Positions 39,521 through 48,357 are shown, counted from the first letter of the stretch. The stretch: DNA of 64,000 nt from Rhodoferax sp. (GCF_028688795.1 NZ_JAQTXM010000006.1:1-64000); one strand, 5' to 3'. Notes: generated from the sequence alone by a model not told the origin. Numbers and translations are program-made.

Positions 39521-40261
39521 ATGGCTCCGGTCAGGTTCGGCTGTGAAGATAATGGCATTTTGATTTGCTCCGGCATCCAACTTGTGACACATCCAAACCC
39601 TGAATTGTTGACCAGACTCGTCACAGAGCGGCAATCCGTGCGCACCTATTTGCCAAAGCCGGTGCCAGACGCCCTGCTGGCGCAGGTTTTGACGGATGCG
39701 CGACGCGCACCCAGTTCATCGAATTTGCAACCCGGCTCGTTTCTATCGGTTGAAGGCGAGGCAAGAAAACGACTTTCGAGTGCACTGACCGACGCATGGC
39801 GAAATGACCAGCGCGAGGACTACGCGTATTTTCCCCAGCCGTGGCCAATGGCCATGCGGCGGCGGCAAGTGGCGGCAGCGCAAGCCTTGTACGGCGCACT
39901 GGGTATTGCCCGCGAAGACCAGTCTGCGCGAGATGCCCAGTTTGCGCGCAACTTCCAGTTTTTTGACGCGCCCGTAGCCCTGGTCGTCACCCTCCACCGC
40001 GATTTCGGCGGTGCTGGCCACATGGATCTGGGCATGGCCGTTTACGGGCTGATGCTGGCTGCGCAGTCCCATGGGCTGGCAACCTGTGCCATTGGGGCGA
40101 TAGCCAGCTACCCAGACCTGGTGCGCAGCAGCCTCCAGCTGGACGCACATTGCGCCATCGCGTGCGGGCTGGCGCTGGGGTACGCCGACCCGGGGGCACC
40201 GGCGAACCAGGCTGAGACCACACGCTGCAAGCTGGACGACTACTTTCGGGTCATTGCCTGA
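39521..40261 (+). CDS. Nitroreductase-family FMN oxidoreductase
   Basis: A protein of up to 246 residues in the NfnB/nitroreductase fold, using FMN and NAD(P)H. FMN-phosphate contacts are in RQSVRTYLPKPVP and ARRAPSSSNLQPGS; the C-terminal LALGYADPGAPANQ is the conserved nitroreductase turn. The start is uncertain: ATG 39521 is the only ATG, but GTG 39584, just before the conserved region, would leave more room for the divergent promoter. No ribosome site helps. The physiological substrate is unknown. Confidence 0.87.
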   Translation: MAPVRFGCEDNGILICSGIQLVTHPNPELLTRLVTERQSVRTYLPKPVPDALLAQVLTDARRAPSSSNLQPGSFLSVEGEARKRLSSALTDAWRNDQREDYAYFPQPWPMAMRRRQVAAAQALYGALGIAREDQSARDAQFARNFQFFDAPVALVVTLHRDFGGAGHMDLGMAVYGLMLAAQSHGLATCAIGAIASYPDLVRSSLQLDAHCAIACGLALGYADPGAPANQAETTRCKLDDYFRVIA

Positions 40262-40263
40262 GT

Positions 40264-41451
40264 TCAGAGCCGCTCAAGAATGGCCGCCGCACCAATGCCA
40301 CCGGCGCCTGCGATGGCAACCAGCCCACGAGCGCCAGAGTGCTCATCACCTTGCAAATCAGACAGCAAGCGCACCATGGCGATGGCCCCTGACGCGCCAA
40401 TCGGGTGACCCCGTGCCAAGCCGCCGCCACGCCGGTTGATGCGGCTTGGCTCAAGCCCAAAGGCCTGACAAAAGCTCAAGCCCTGAACCGCAAAGGCGTC
40501 GTGCATTTCGATCAGGCGCATGCTGTCCATTGACGCCAGCCCGGCCCGCGACAGTGCTGCAGCCGCCGCTTGCTCCGCCGCGACCAATGGCATGGCCGAA
40601 TCACACCCCACCGAGGCAGACGTGACCCAGGCTGCCCGCGCACTGATGCCAAGCGACTTGCAAGCCTGAGGGGTGGCCAGCAACACCAGCGCAGCGCCGT
40701 CTGCCTTCGACGAGATGGCCAAGGTACTTACCGTGCAATCCACCGGGCTCTTCTCAAGACCCCTGGCATCGCCTGGGAAAGTCAAAGCATTCACCGCAGC
40801 CGGCATGCGGGCTGCGCGCACAAGGTCGATTGCCCGAGGGTAAGCGTCCTGCTGCACGCCATGGACATTGACGATTTCTGCGGCCAAAGTGGCCACATGA
40901 GCCATGGCGCGCTGGTGGCTGAGCACCGCGTAAGCGTCTTGCTGCGCGCGGCTGAATCCGTGCTGCTGCGCGTAGTCGGCGGCGGCGGTCAGCAGGTCCG
41001 GGTCGCGTGATGGGTCAGGTGAAAACGCTGGCTTTTCATACGCCACGGCAGGCTCACCTGCGTGCAGGGGGCGCACCTGGCGAATTGGGGAACGGCTCCA
41101 GGCCTCTACCCCACCGGCAATAACAACCGAGGCCTGGCCAGACGCCAGCAGCCCCACCGCCATCGTGACCGAGTCAATGCCAGAGCAGCACTGTGTGTCC
41201 ACGGAGAACGCGGCGCAACGCTGCGGCAGGCCCGATGCCAGCGCCAGCATGCGGGCCGGGTTGCCGCCGGCGCCCAGTGCATTGCCGAGCACCACCGCGT
41301 CAACGGCCTGCCCGGGCACGCCGGCACGCTGTAGCAAGGCACGCAACACCGGTGCGCCAATCTCATGCGGCTGCAACGCCCGAAACGCGCCGCCGTGGGG
41401 TGCCACCGCGCTGCGCGCCCAGGCTGCGATCAGCGCAAGGGAGTCAGACAT
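40264..41451 (-). CDS. Thiolase-family protein lacking the second catalytic cysteine
   Basis: A 395-residue thiolase fold. The nucleophile is in DTQCCSGIDS (Cys88), the His motif is GGGLARGHPIGASGAIAMV, and EMHDAFAVQGLSF matches the NEAFA region. The final family motif CxGGGxG reads AIAGAGGIG, so the base cysteine is an alanine (about residue 381). Claisen condensation or thiolysis may be altered or lost. It overlaps the acyl-CoA ligase gene by 22 nt and ends the bioMNY-ligase-thiolase operon, comparable to yhfU-yhfT-yhfS of Bacillus subtilis. Confidence 0.88.
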   Translation of the reverse strand: MSDSLALIAAWARSAVAPHGGAFRALQPHEIGAPVLRALLQRAGVPGQAVDAVVLGNALGAGGNPARMLALASGLPQRCAAFSVDTQCCSGIDSVTMAVGLLASGQASVVIAGGVEAWSRSPIRQVRPLHAGEPAVAYEKPAFSPDPSRDPDLLTAAADYAQQHGFSRAQQDAYAVLSHQRAMAHVATLAAEIVNVHGVQQDAYPRAIDLVRAARMPAAVNALTFPGDARGLEKSPVDCTVSTLAISSKADGAALVLLATPQACKSLGISARAAWVTSASVGCDSAMPLVAAEQAAAAALSRAGLASMDSMRLIEMHDAFAVQGLSFCQAFGLEPSRINRRGGGLARGHPIGASGAIAMVRLLSDLQGDEHSGARGLVAIAGAGGIGAAAILERL

Positions 41452-42890
41452 GGCGAGCTTGGGGGCACAGCGGCCTCAAGATGGTGGTGCAGCAGCTTTG
41501 CAAGCGCGCGGTGGTCGGTCTTGCCGCTGGGGGTCAGACACCAGTTATGGCAAACAAAAAATTGCCTCGGTGCCTTGTAAGCCTCCAGACTTTGTCGGCA
41601 CCAGGCCACCAGCTGCAAGGCACTGAACGGGGCATCAGACCCGCCTTGTCGAGGCTTGAGGATGGCGACAATTTGGCGACCACGAAGCGCATCATTCACA
41701 CCATGCACCGAGGCGCTTTCAAACGCCGGATGCATCGCCAGAACGGTTTCCAGCTCTTCTGCAAACAGGTTTTTGCCCTTGGTCACGATCATGCGGCTTT
41801 GCCGGCCGGCCAGGCAAAGGCGACCCAGCGCATCAAGATAACCCTGATCGCGCACGCACAGCCAGTCGCCGTCCCGAAGTGCCGCCGTGTCGTCCGCGGC
41901 ACCGCCCACGTAGCCCATGAACACCATAGGGCTGCGCACGTAGATTAAGCCCACGCGTTGACCGCTGTCGCTCAGCTCGTCACCCACAACGTCTCGAATC
42001 TGCACCTCGACGTTTTTAAAAGGCCTGCCAACCACCTGCATCGGGGCTGTGTCGTCGGTGTCCATCCAGGCAATGAAGCTGGTCTCGGAGGCACCATAAA
42101 ACTCGATGATCCGGGCGCAGGGAAACAAGGCGCGGAGCTCTGCGGTACGGGCACGAATCCAGCGCGAGCCACTGATCAGAATGAGTCTGACAGCATCAAT
42201 AGGCCCCGCACCGCGGCGTTTCGCCACCTCGACCATCAGCATCAGTTGGCTGGGCACAGCCACCAGGCACGGCGTGAGCCCGCTACCCAGCGTGTCAAGC
42301 GCACGGGCGGCAGAAAACTGCGCTTGCACCACCACCCCAGCGCCACTCCACAGCGCCAACAACATGCCAAACAGAAAGAGTGAATTTGACTCCTTGCCGG
42401 GCGCCAAAATGCAGCGACCTGCATCAGGTCCGAACTCATCCAGGCAGGCTCGAAAACTGCTGGTCCACGACCGGTGATCACGCCTATAGCCCTTGGGGGT
42501 GCCGCTGCTGCCAGACGTGTAGCCCACATAAAAAGCGGACTCAGGCCGCGGCGCGGGCAAGTCGGCGGCTGCGGTTGGCATGGCGTCCGATACCGACTGG
42601 CGAACGGGCGCTGGCCATTCGGGGTCGGCCACGGCAGCACAGCGGCCACTGGCAATGATGCCCAAAAAGTCCACCAACCGATCGATCATCGGCAACGCAT
42701 CGTTGACCATCAGGGTGGCTGGTGCCTGGGCTGTCACGAGGTCAAGAGATCGCTGCTGCACTGCCTCATGAAGCTGAGCAAATGTGATTGCCTGTAGCCC
42801 ACAACGAATGGCTACGGCATCCCCGCGCGAATACGCCCACCCTGCCAGGGGCGCATGAACCAGATCGGCTAGCTGCTGCCCCTGGTTCAT
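41430..42890 (-). CDS. AMP-forming acyl-CoA synthetase family protein (YhfT-like)
   Basis: A 486-residue ANL-superfamily ligase: P-loop YTSGSSGTPKG, the acyl/adenylate motif YGASETS, the hinge region DGDWLCVRDQGYLD, and the catalytic lysine in TPSGKTDH near the end. The short N-terminus resembles acyl/aryl-acid ligases rather than acetate ligase. Its ATG overlaps the bioY stop (ATGA), so it is translated with the biotin permease. A role in pimelate or acyl-thioester supply for biotin is inferred from this linkage only. Confidence 0.88.
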   Translation of the reverse strand: MNQGQQLADLVHAPLAGWAYSRGDAVAIRCGLQAITFAQLHEAVQQRSLDLVTAQAPATLMVNDALPMIDRLVDFLGIIASGRCAAVADPEWPAPVRQSVSDAMPTAAADLPAPRPESAFYVGYTSGSSGTPKGYRRDHRSWTSSFRACLDEFGPDAGRCILAPGKESNSLFLFGMLLALWSGAGVVVQAQFSAARALDTLGSGLTPCLVAVPSQLMLMVEVAKRRGAGPIDAVRLILISGSRWIRARTAELRALFPCARIIEFYGASETSFIAWMDTDDTAPMQVVGRPFKNVEVQIRDVVGDELSDSGQRVGLIYVRSPMVFMGYVGGAADDTAALRDGDWLCVRDQGYLDALGRLCLAGRQSRMIVTKGKNLFAEELETVLAMHPAFESASVHGVNDALRGRQIVAILKPRQGGSDAPFSALQLVAWCRQSLEAYKAPRQFFVCHNWCLTPSGKTDHRALAKLLHHHLEAAVPPSSPCLTPLR

Positions 42891-43456
42891 TTCACCGCGC
42901 GGCCCCCAAAGTGCCAGTCGGGCACGCCACGGGCCACGGTGTGGACCACCATGGCGCACATTGCGCACTTGATCAAGTCACCAGGCACAAACACCAAGGT
43001 GCCAAAAAATGCCTGCGTCCAAGTCAATTTGGCCAGCATCACCAAACCAGCCACACCAAACGCATGCACAGTCAGCAAACCTCCCAGGCTAGAGGCAATG
43101 AAGGCACTGATGGCGGCGCTCCGGGGTGTAGAACCCGGCAGCAGGTTCATCATCCAGCCCGTCACAAATGCGCCAAACGGAAAGCCGATGAGGTAGCCAG
43201 CGGACGGTGCCATGAACACCCCAAAGCCTCCGCGACCACCCGACAACAACGGCAAACCCAAAGCCACTGCGGCCAAAAACAGCAGGATGGCTTGAAGGCC
43301 TTTCTTGGGCCCGAGCATGCAACCTGCCAGCATGACACCCAAGGTCTGCAGCGTGATGGGCACACCCAGAGGCAAATCAATTTTTGGGATCAGCCCAAAA
43401 ACCGCCAGCAGGGCAGCAAACAGGGAAACAAGGGCCAGGGAACGGGATGATTTCAT
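42887..43456 (-). CDS. bioY: Biotin transporter S component BioY
   Basis: A 189-residue membrane protein with six hydrophobic segments, the substrate-binding component of the biotin ECF transporter. Typical features: LPLGVPITLQTLGVMLAGC, LGPKKGLQAILLFLAAVALG and the biotin-site region GGRGGFGVFMAPSAGYLIGF. It follows bioN by 60 nt and overlaps the ligase gene by 4 nt. The 60-nt gap is AT-rich and could contain another promoter; I see no BirA operator in it. Confidence 0.94.
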   Translation of the reverse strand: MKSSRSLALVSLFAALLAVFGLIPKIDLPLGVPITLQTLGVMLAGCMLGPKKGLQAILLFLAAVALGLPLLSGGRGGFGVFMAPSAGYLIGFPFGAFVTGWMMNLLPGSTPRSAAISAFIASSLGGLLTVHAFGVAGLVMLAKLTWTQAFFGTLVFVPGDLIKCAMCAMVVHTVARGVPDWHFGGRAVK

Positions 43457-43516
43457 GATGCGAAGAATTTGTCTTGGTAATTATTAATTTTATCGACAAG
43501 TGTGCGATGCGCCGCG

Positions 43517-44110
43517 TCACTCACCCAAGCGTAATTCGAGCGTGTCCGCGACATGGCGCGCAGAGATCAGCATCTTGATGGTCAGCGGCGCCAGCAGCTT
43601 CAGCCCCCCCGCCTTGCCCGTGCGAATGCGATAGGCATCATCAAGCCGCTTCCAGACCACAAAAAAATGCTCGGCAAAACGCAGCATCATGGCCAACTGC
43701 AAGGCCAGCCGCTCGGTGCGGATGCCAACGCGCTGCAGCGGCGAAAGAACGCGCTCAAACACGCTCAACAAATCCCGCGACCGCGTGGTCAGGGTCAGCG
43801 CAATACCAAGCAGTGCAGCACTGAATAACCGCATTGCACTCACCACACCCAGCATGGGCTGGCTCATCCAGGCATGAAAGACCATGATCAACAACCCGGC
43901 CAGCAGCACAGAGATCACCAGCTTGCGCGCCGGGTACACGGCCCGCCCGAGTGAAGCGAACAACATGCAACAGGCAAGCGCGCTGCCCATGAGCACAGTG
44001 GGGCTGGTCAACAGAAACTGCAACACCCCCAAGAGCGCAAAAAAAATCAGCTTGATCGCCGCTGGCACCCGATGCAACCAGGTGGTTTGTTCGCTGTAAA
44101 GGCTTCCCAA
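43517..44110 (-). CDS. bioN: ECF transporter transmembrane component BioN (EcfT)
   Basis: A 197-residue protein with about five membrane helices and a cytoplasmic coupling region (AYRIRTGK and DTLELRLGE) corresponding to the two EcfT coupling helices. It links the ATPase BioM to BioY. The start is TTG 44110 with AGGGA about 9 nt upstream; no in-frame ATG is available in the 21-nt gap after bioM. Confidence 0.9.
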   Translation of the reverse strand: MGSLYSEQTTWLHRVPAAIKLIFFALLGVLQFLLTSPTVLMGSALACCMLFASLGRAVYPARKLVISVLLAGLLIMVFHAWMSQPMLGVVSAMRLFSAALLGIALTLTTRSRDLLSVFERVLSPLQRVGIRTERLALQLAMMLRFAEHFFVVWKRLDDAYRIRTGKAGGLKLLAPLTIKMLISARHVADTLELRLGE

Positions 44111-44131
44111 GATGTGTTTCCCTGCCTGCGC

Positions 44132-44908
44132 TCAGTGGCTTGAATTTGCGCCATCCGCTGGGCCGTCATTGAACGACAAAGCCTGCGCGGCAAGGCGTAC
44201 GGCCACATCTGACTCATAAGCGGCGCAAACGCCCGGACCCGGCCCATCGGCGCGCACCTGTCCTTTGTCCAGCCAGATAACGCGCTCGAAGCTGCGAACA
44301 TGCTGAAGCAGATGCGTCGACACAATGACTTGTTGGCTGGCCTGAGCGATGTCAATGCCCAGCAGCGCCTGCCCGGGCAAATCGAGGCTGGCAAAGGGCT
44401 CATCGAGCAGCAGCAATTCGGGCGAGGCAATCATCAAGGCGAGCCAGCACACATGTTGACGCTGCCCCTGGCTCAGGCTGCCAATGGTGCGCTCAGACCA
44501 GTGAGCCAAACCCCGTGACGTCAGAAAAACGCGCGCCCTGCCAATAGCCTCGCGTCGCGAGATACCACTGGGGCTCAAACCCAGCGCCAGTTCTTCCTCA
44601 ACGGTGGGGAAGATGATCTGGTCATCGGGGTTCTGAAACATCATGCCGACCAGGCCGGGCCGCTTGGTGTTGACTTGGTGGGCATCTAGGGTGCGCACCC
44701 GCACCGTGCCCGACTGCGGCGCATCCAGGCCACAAATCATGCGAAAAAGGCTGCTTTTGCCTGCGCCGTTGTCGCCAATCAGACCAATGCGTGACTCATT
44801 GAGCTGCAATGTCAAGGCGTCAAACACCTTGCAGGTGCCACGCACAAGCGTGACATCTTGAATGTCAAGCAGGGGCGTTGTGTTCGATTTGGCATGCACG
44901 GGCGACAT
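44132..44908 (-). CDS. bioM: ECF transporter ATPase BioM
   Basis: A 258-residue ABC ATPase: Walker A GDNGAGKSS, an ECF-type Q-loop with MMFQNPDDQIIFPTVEEELA, signature LSQGQRQ, Walker B LLLLDEPFASLD and switch histidine in STHLLQH. With BioN and BioY it makes a dedicated (group I) biotin importer. First gene of the operon; only 41 nt separate it from the divergent lactonase gene. Confidence 0.93.
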   Translation of the reverse strand: MSPVHAKSNTTPLLDIQDVTLVRGTCKVFDALTLQLNESRIGLIGDNGAGKSSLFRMICGLDAPQSGTVRVRTLDAHQVNTKRPGLVGMMFQNPDDQIIFPTVEEELALGLSPSGISRREAIGRARVFLTSRGLAHWSERTIGSLSQGQRQHVCWLALMIASPELLLLDEPFASLDLPGQALLGIDIAQASQQVIVSTHLLQHVRSFERVIWLDKGQVRADGPGPGVCAAYESDVAVRLAAQALSFNDGPADGANSSH

Positions 44909-44949
44909 AGGATCTCATGGTTGGGGCTGAAGTGTAGTAAAAACCCGCC

Positions 44950-45924
44950 ATGACCCTGAACACCGCCTATTCGCCAGAAGTCTGGCAAACCGTCACCCCC
45001 CATGTCTGCGCCCTGGGGGAATCGCCGTTCTGGCACCCGCATGAACAAATGCTTTACTGGGTGGATATTTCCGGCAAGCAGATCCTGCGCGCCAACATTT
45101 ACATGGGCACCGTCGACACTTGGGACATGCCCAGCGAGCCCGGTTGCATGGCGCCTGCAGCCAGCGGCGGCTTGGTGCTGGCCTTGCGCGATGGTGTGTT
45201 TCGTGCGCCGGGCTGGGGCGGGCCGCTCACGCGTATTGCCACGCTTGACTACGACCCAGCCGTGATGCGCGCCAACGATGGCAAGTGCGATGCCCTGGGC
45301 CGCTTTTGGGTTGGCACCATTGACGAGACGCGCACCCTGCACAACGCCGGCTTGTATTGTGTTGATGCCCGTGCCGGTTGCCAGACGGGCGCGCCCGCCG
45401 TGACCTGCAAGATCAGCCCAACCTCAGGCATGACCACCGCCAACGGCCTGGCTTTCAGCCCCGACAACCGCACCCTGTACTGGGCCAACACCCCCAGCCA
45501 CACGGTGTGGGCCTGGGACCATGACCTGACCAGCAACACCATGACTGCCCAGCGTGAATTTGCCAGCTTCAAGCCAAAACCTGCTGACTGGCTACCAACG
45601 CCCGCAGACGCCAACAACGGCGGCTACCGGGGCCGCCCGGACGGCGCAGCGGTGGATGTGCAGGGCAACTACTGGGTCGCCATGTTTGAGGGGCGGCGTG
45701 TGTGCCAGTTTGCCCCCGACGGCACACTGCTGGCCGAGTTTTCCGTGCCCCTTCAGTGCCCCACCATGCCCTGTTTTGGTGGCGAAGACCTCAAAACGCT
45801 TTACATCACCAGCGCCCGGCATCACCGCAGTCCAGCCGAACTGGCAGCATTCCCCTTGTCCGGCCAAGTGCTGTCCATGCGGGTTGACGTGGCGGGCTTG
45901 CCGGTGAACTTTTTTGTCGATTGA
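44950..45924 (+). CDS. SMP-30/gluconolactonase-family protein
   Basis: A 324-residue six-bladed propeller hydrolase of sugar lactones. The metal ligands of the family are visible: Glu in GESPFWHP, Asn in ANDGKCD, Asn in ANGLAFSPDN and Asp in GRPDGAAVD. It is divergent from bioM. The specific lactone is unknown. Confidence 0.9.
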   Translation: MTLNTAYSPEVWQTVTPHVCALGESPFWHPHEQMLYWVDISGKQILRANIYMGTVDTWDMPSEPGCMAPAASGGLVLALRDGVFRAPGWGGPLTRIATLDYDPAVMRANDGKCDALGRFWVGTIDETRTLHNAGLYCVDARAGCQTGAPAVTCKISPTSGMTTANGLAFSPDNRTLYWANTPSHTVWAWDHDLTSNTMTAQREFASFKPKPADWLPTPADANNGGYRGRPDGAAVDVQGNYWVAMFEGRRVCQFAPDGTLLAEFSVPLQCPTMPCFGGEDLKTLYITSARHHRSPAELAAFPLSGQVLSMRVDVAGLPVNFFVD

Positions 45925-46036
45925 TATTGACAATCCTCATTGTTTTTGGACCCATTGCAACACGAAGAAATGGTCTCCGCAACGCATAAGGACTAAACTG
46001 AAGTGTCAAATTTTTGATTTTCAAGGAGTAAGCACC

Positions 46037-46348
46037 ATGTCAGAAGCCCTTCAACTCAGCAAAGAAAAACTCATCAACGACCTGAACCAAGGCATAGCCG
46101 ATTCAGAAGAATTGCTCAAACTCACTGCCGACGAAGTCAGTGCGGGTGCGATGCAGTTGCGCGAGCGTGTGCGTGAACGCATGAACAAGGCCAAGGCCGA
46201 ATTGATTCACCTGCAACAAGTCACGGTAGAAAAAGCCAAGGCGGCAGGCCATGCCACCGATGAATTTGTGCACGAAAACCCCTGGAAATCCATCGGCATC
46301 GCCGCAGGCTTGGGTTTGGTGGTGGGCCTGCTGATCAGCCGCCGCTAG
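46037..46348 (+). CDS. yqjD: DUF883 (ElaB/YqjD-type) membrane-anchored ribosome-associated protein
   Basis: A 103-residue protein with a long amphipathic helical region and a single C-terminal membrane anchor preceded by the family motif ENPWKSIGIAAGLGLVVG and ending in RR. Relatives YqjD/ElaB tether ribosomes to the membrane in stationary phase. AAGGAG lies before ATG 46037. First of a yqjD-yqjE-yqjK set. Confidence 0.9.
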   Translation: MSEALQLSKEKLINDLNQGIADSEELLKLTADEVSAGAMQLRERVRERMNKAKAELIHLQQVTVEKAKAAGHATDEFVHENPWKSIGIAAGLGLVVGLLISRR

Positions 46349-46353
46349 ACCAC

Positions 46354-46755
46354 ATGCCGGACAACAACGCCCCGCGTGGTTTGTTTGACCAATTGCAGGG
46401 GTCACTGGGTTCAGTGATTGAACTCGTGCGGGTTCGCCTGGCCCTGTTGGGCACCGAGCTCGCACTTGAAAAGCACCGCATTGGCCTCGGGCTATTTTGG
46501 GGGGCGGCTGCCTTCATGAGCATGACCATCGCCGCGGTCCTGTTTTGCGGCTTTGTCATCTTGCTGCTGTGGGACGGCTACCGACTAGCCGCCGTGGGTA
46601 CGCTGGCCGTGTTGTTTTTGAGTTGTGGCGTGATGTTGTTGCGCGTGGCCCGACACCGGCTGAGCGCTGAGTCCAACCTGTTCAGCGTCAGTCTGGCTGA
46701 GCTTGAGCGAGATCGTGCCTCGCTGACACCCTCGACATCCCATGACGCCCGATGA
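46354..46755 (+). CDS. yqjE: YqjE / phage-holin-III family membrane protein
   Basis: A 133-residue protein with two membrane helices (about 46-70 and 77-97). The N-terminal LFDQLQGSLGSVIELVRVRL and ELALEKHRIGLGLFWG are typical of YqjE. It is five nt after yqjD and overlaps yqjK by 14 nt. The holin name is a family label; no lytic role is implied. Confidence 0.88.
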   Translation: MPDNNAPRGLFDQLQGSLGSVIELVRVRLALLGTELALEKHRIGLGLFWGAAAFMSMTIAAVLFCGFVILLLWDGYRLAAVGTLAVLFLSCGVMLLRVARHRLSAESNLFSVSLAELERDRASLTPSTSHDAR

Positions 46756-47056
46756 CGTGCGTTTGCGCCAGCAACTGCTGCTGATCCGCAGCACCGAGTT
46801 GCGCCAGGCTCTGAGCCGTGACCTGCAACGCTTGCAGCGACCTGCTGCGTGGGGCGATCAGATCAAGGCGGGCTGGCACTGGCTCTTGCAGCACCCGGAA
46901 TGGCCCGCTGCGGGCTTGGTGCTGATGGTGATTCTCAAGCCGCGGCGCTTCTTATCCTGGTCGGGCAAAGCCTGGTGGCTATGGAAATCGGCCCAGCAAC
47001 TGCGCCGCCTGCGTGACGCGCTGATGCAGCGCCTGTCCCAAATCCGACTGTCGTAG
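46742..47056 (+). CDS. yqjK: YqjK-like protein
   Basis: A 104-residue protein with an Arg/Gln-rich helical N-terminus, one hydrophobic segment (about 51-64, PEWPAAGLVLMVIL) and a basic tail (LKPRRFLSWSGKAWWLWK). Its position after yqjD and yqjE and its composition match YqjK. Function unknown. Confidence 0.75.
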   Translation: MTPDDVRLRQQLLLIRSTELRQALSRDLQRLQRPAAWGDQIKAGWHWLLQHPEWPAAGLVLMVILKPRRFLSWSGKAWWLWKSAQQLRRLRDALMQRLSQIRLS

Positions 47057-47204
47057 GGCGGCTTAATCCGCCAAAAACCGCGCTAGCTGGCTGGTTGGCT
47101 TCACCATTGCCATCATTTTTGGAACATCAGTTGTTCAAAAAATTCAACGTGTGATGTGCCGCTTGGCCCTAACATGGCAGGCAAATGGAGACCTGAGCCG
47201 ACCT

Positions 47205-48353
47205 ATGGAAAACACCCTGACCGCCCTCACCGAGCGCATCCGCGACGCTGCTGCACACCACGCGCCTTTACGCATTCGGGGCAGCGGCAGCAAAGACTTT
47301 TACGGCCAATCTTTGCAAGGTGAGGTGCTTGACACCCGCGGCTACAGCGGCATCACCAGCTACGAGCCAAGCGAACTGGTCGTCACGGTGCGCGCCGGCA
47401 CGCCGCTGGTGGAGCTGGAGGCCGCGCTGGCTGAAAAAGGCCAGTGCCTGGCGTTTGAACCGCCACGTTTTTCAACGCCCAATGAACCAACCGGTGGCAC
47501 CTGTGGCGGCATGGTCGCCGCAGGCCTCAGTGGCCCGGCGCGCGCCAGCGTGGGCAGCTTGCGCGACTACGTGCTGGGTGTGAAGCTGCTCAACGGCCGC
47601 GCCGAACACCTCACTTTTGGTGGCCAGGTGATCAAAAACGTGGCGGGTTATGACGTGTCGCGCCTGATGGCCGGTGCCATGGGCACACTCGGGCTGCTGA
47701 CTGAAATCTCGCTGAAAGTGCTGCCTGTAGCGCCCGCTGAAGCCACGCTGGTGTTTGAGCTGGACCAAGCCCGTGCCCTAACCCAGTTGCAGCGCTGGGG
47801 CGCACAACCGTTGCCGCTCAATGCAAGTTGCTGGGTGCGCGACAACACCGCGCCCAACACGCCCGAATTGCTGTTTGTGCGCCTGCGCGGTGCCGTGGCT
47901 GCGGTGGCATCGGCCTGCACCAAGATGTTGGCCGACCTGCCGGGCCGCCTCACCGACAACGATCAAACCACGGGTGACTGGACCGCCTGCCGCGACCTGA
48001 AATTGCCTTTTTTCACGGCGCCCGCCCAAGCGGCCGAGTCCCTGGCCCTGTGGCGCTTAAGCGTGCCACAAACCGCGCCGGTGCTGGCCCTGCAGTGGGC
48101 GCAATTGGTGGAATGGCACGGCGGCCAGCGCTGGCTCTGGGCGCCCGAATCGGCCCTGGCAGAGTTACGCCAAGTGGCCGTCAGCGTTGGCGGAACTGCA
48201 TCTATTTTTATAGCTACTAACGCAAGTAATGAAAGGGCTAGAGGCCAATTTCATCCATTAAATCCATCAATTGACCAGATTCACAAATGCCTCAAGGCCG
48301 AATTCGACCCGACGGGCATTTTTAACCCTGGCCGGATGTACCCAGGCCTGTAA
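47205..48353 (+). CDS. glcE: Glycolate oxidase FAD-binding subunit GlcE, with an in-frame repeat insertion
   Basis: A 382-residue subunit of glycolate dehydrogenase. FAD-binding PCMH region: IRGSGSKDFYG, ARFS-type loop as EPPRFSTPNEPTGGTCGGM, and VIKNVAGYDVSRLMAGAMGT. The C-terminus FDPTGIFNPGRMYPGL is the family end. Immediately before the conserved FHPL the protein reads IFIATNASNERARG, encoded by repeat copy R6 in a loop that varies in the family. ATG 47205 (MENTLTALTERI) is chosen over an in-frame upstream codon. glcD is not adjacent. Confidence 0.92.
   Translation: MENTLTALTERIRDAAAHHAPLRIRGSGSKDFYGQSLQGEVLDTRGYSGITSYEPSELVVTVRAGTPLVELEAALAEKGQCLAFEPPRFSTPNEPTGGTCGGMVAAGLSGPARASVGSLRDYVLGVKLLNGRAEHLTFGGQVIKNVAGYDVSRLMAGAMGTLGLLTEISLKVLPVAPAEATLVFELDQARALTQLQRWGAQPLPLNASCWVRDNTAPNTPELLFVRLRGAVAAVASACTKMLADLPGRLTDNDQTTGDWTACRDLKLPFFTAPAQAAESLALWRLSVPQTAPVLALQWAQLVEWHGGQRWLWAPESALAELRQVAVSVGGTASIFIATNASNERARGQFHPLNPSIDQIHKCLKAEFDPTGIFNPGRMYPGL
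48201..48262 (+). repeat. Dispersed palindromic repeat copy R6, in frame inside glcE
   Basis: TTATAGCTACTAACGCAAGT followed by GAAAGGGCTAGAGGCC, position by position equal in length to the best copy R4. Read in the frame that gives ATA GCT ... AGG GCT AGA GGC, the only sense frame of R4 without an early stop. Confidence 0.88.
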
Positions 48354-48357
48354 CACC

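Noticed and set aside
43457-43516. BirA or BioR operator before bioY
   Set aside because: There are only short TTGTC and GACAA matches; neither the BirA dyad nor the BioR palindrome is present.
47057-47085. GGCGG/CCGCC hairpin after yqjK as a terminator
   Set aside because: The stem is followed by As, not Ts, on the relevant strand.
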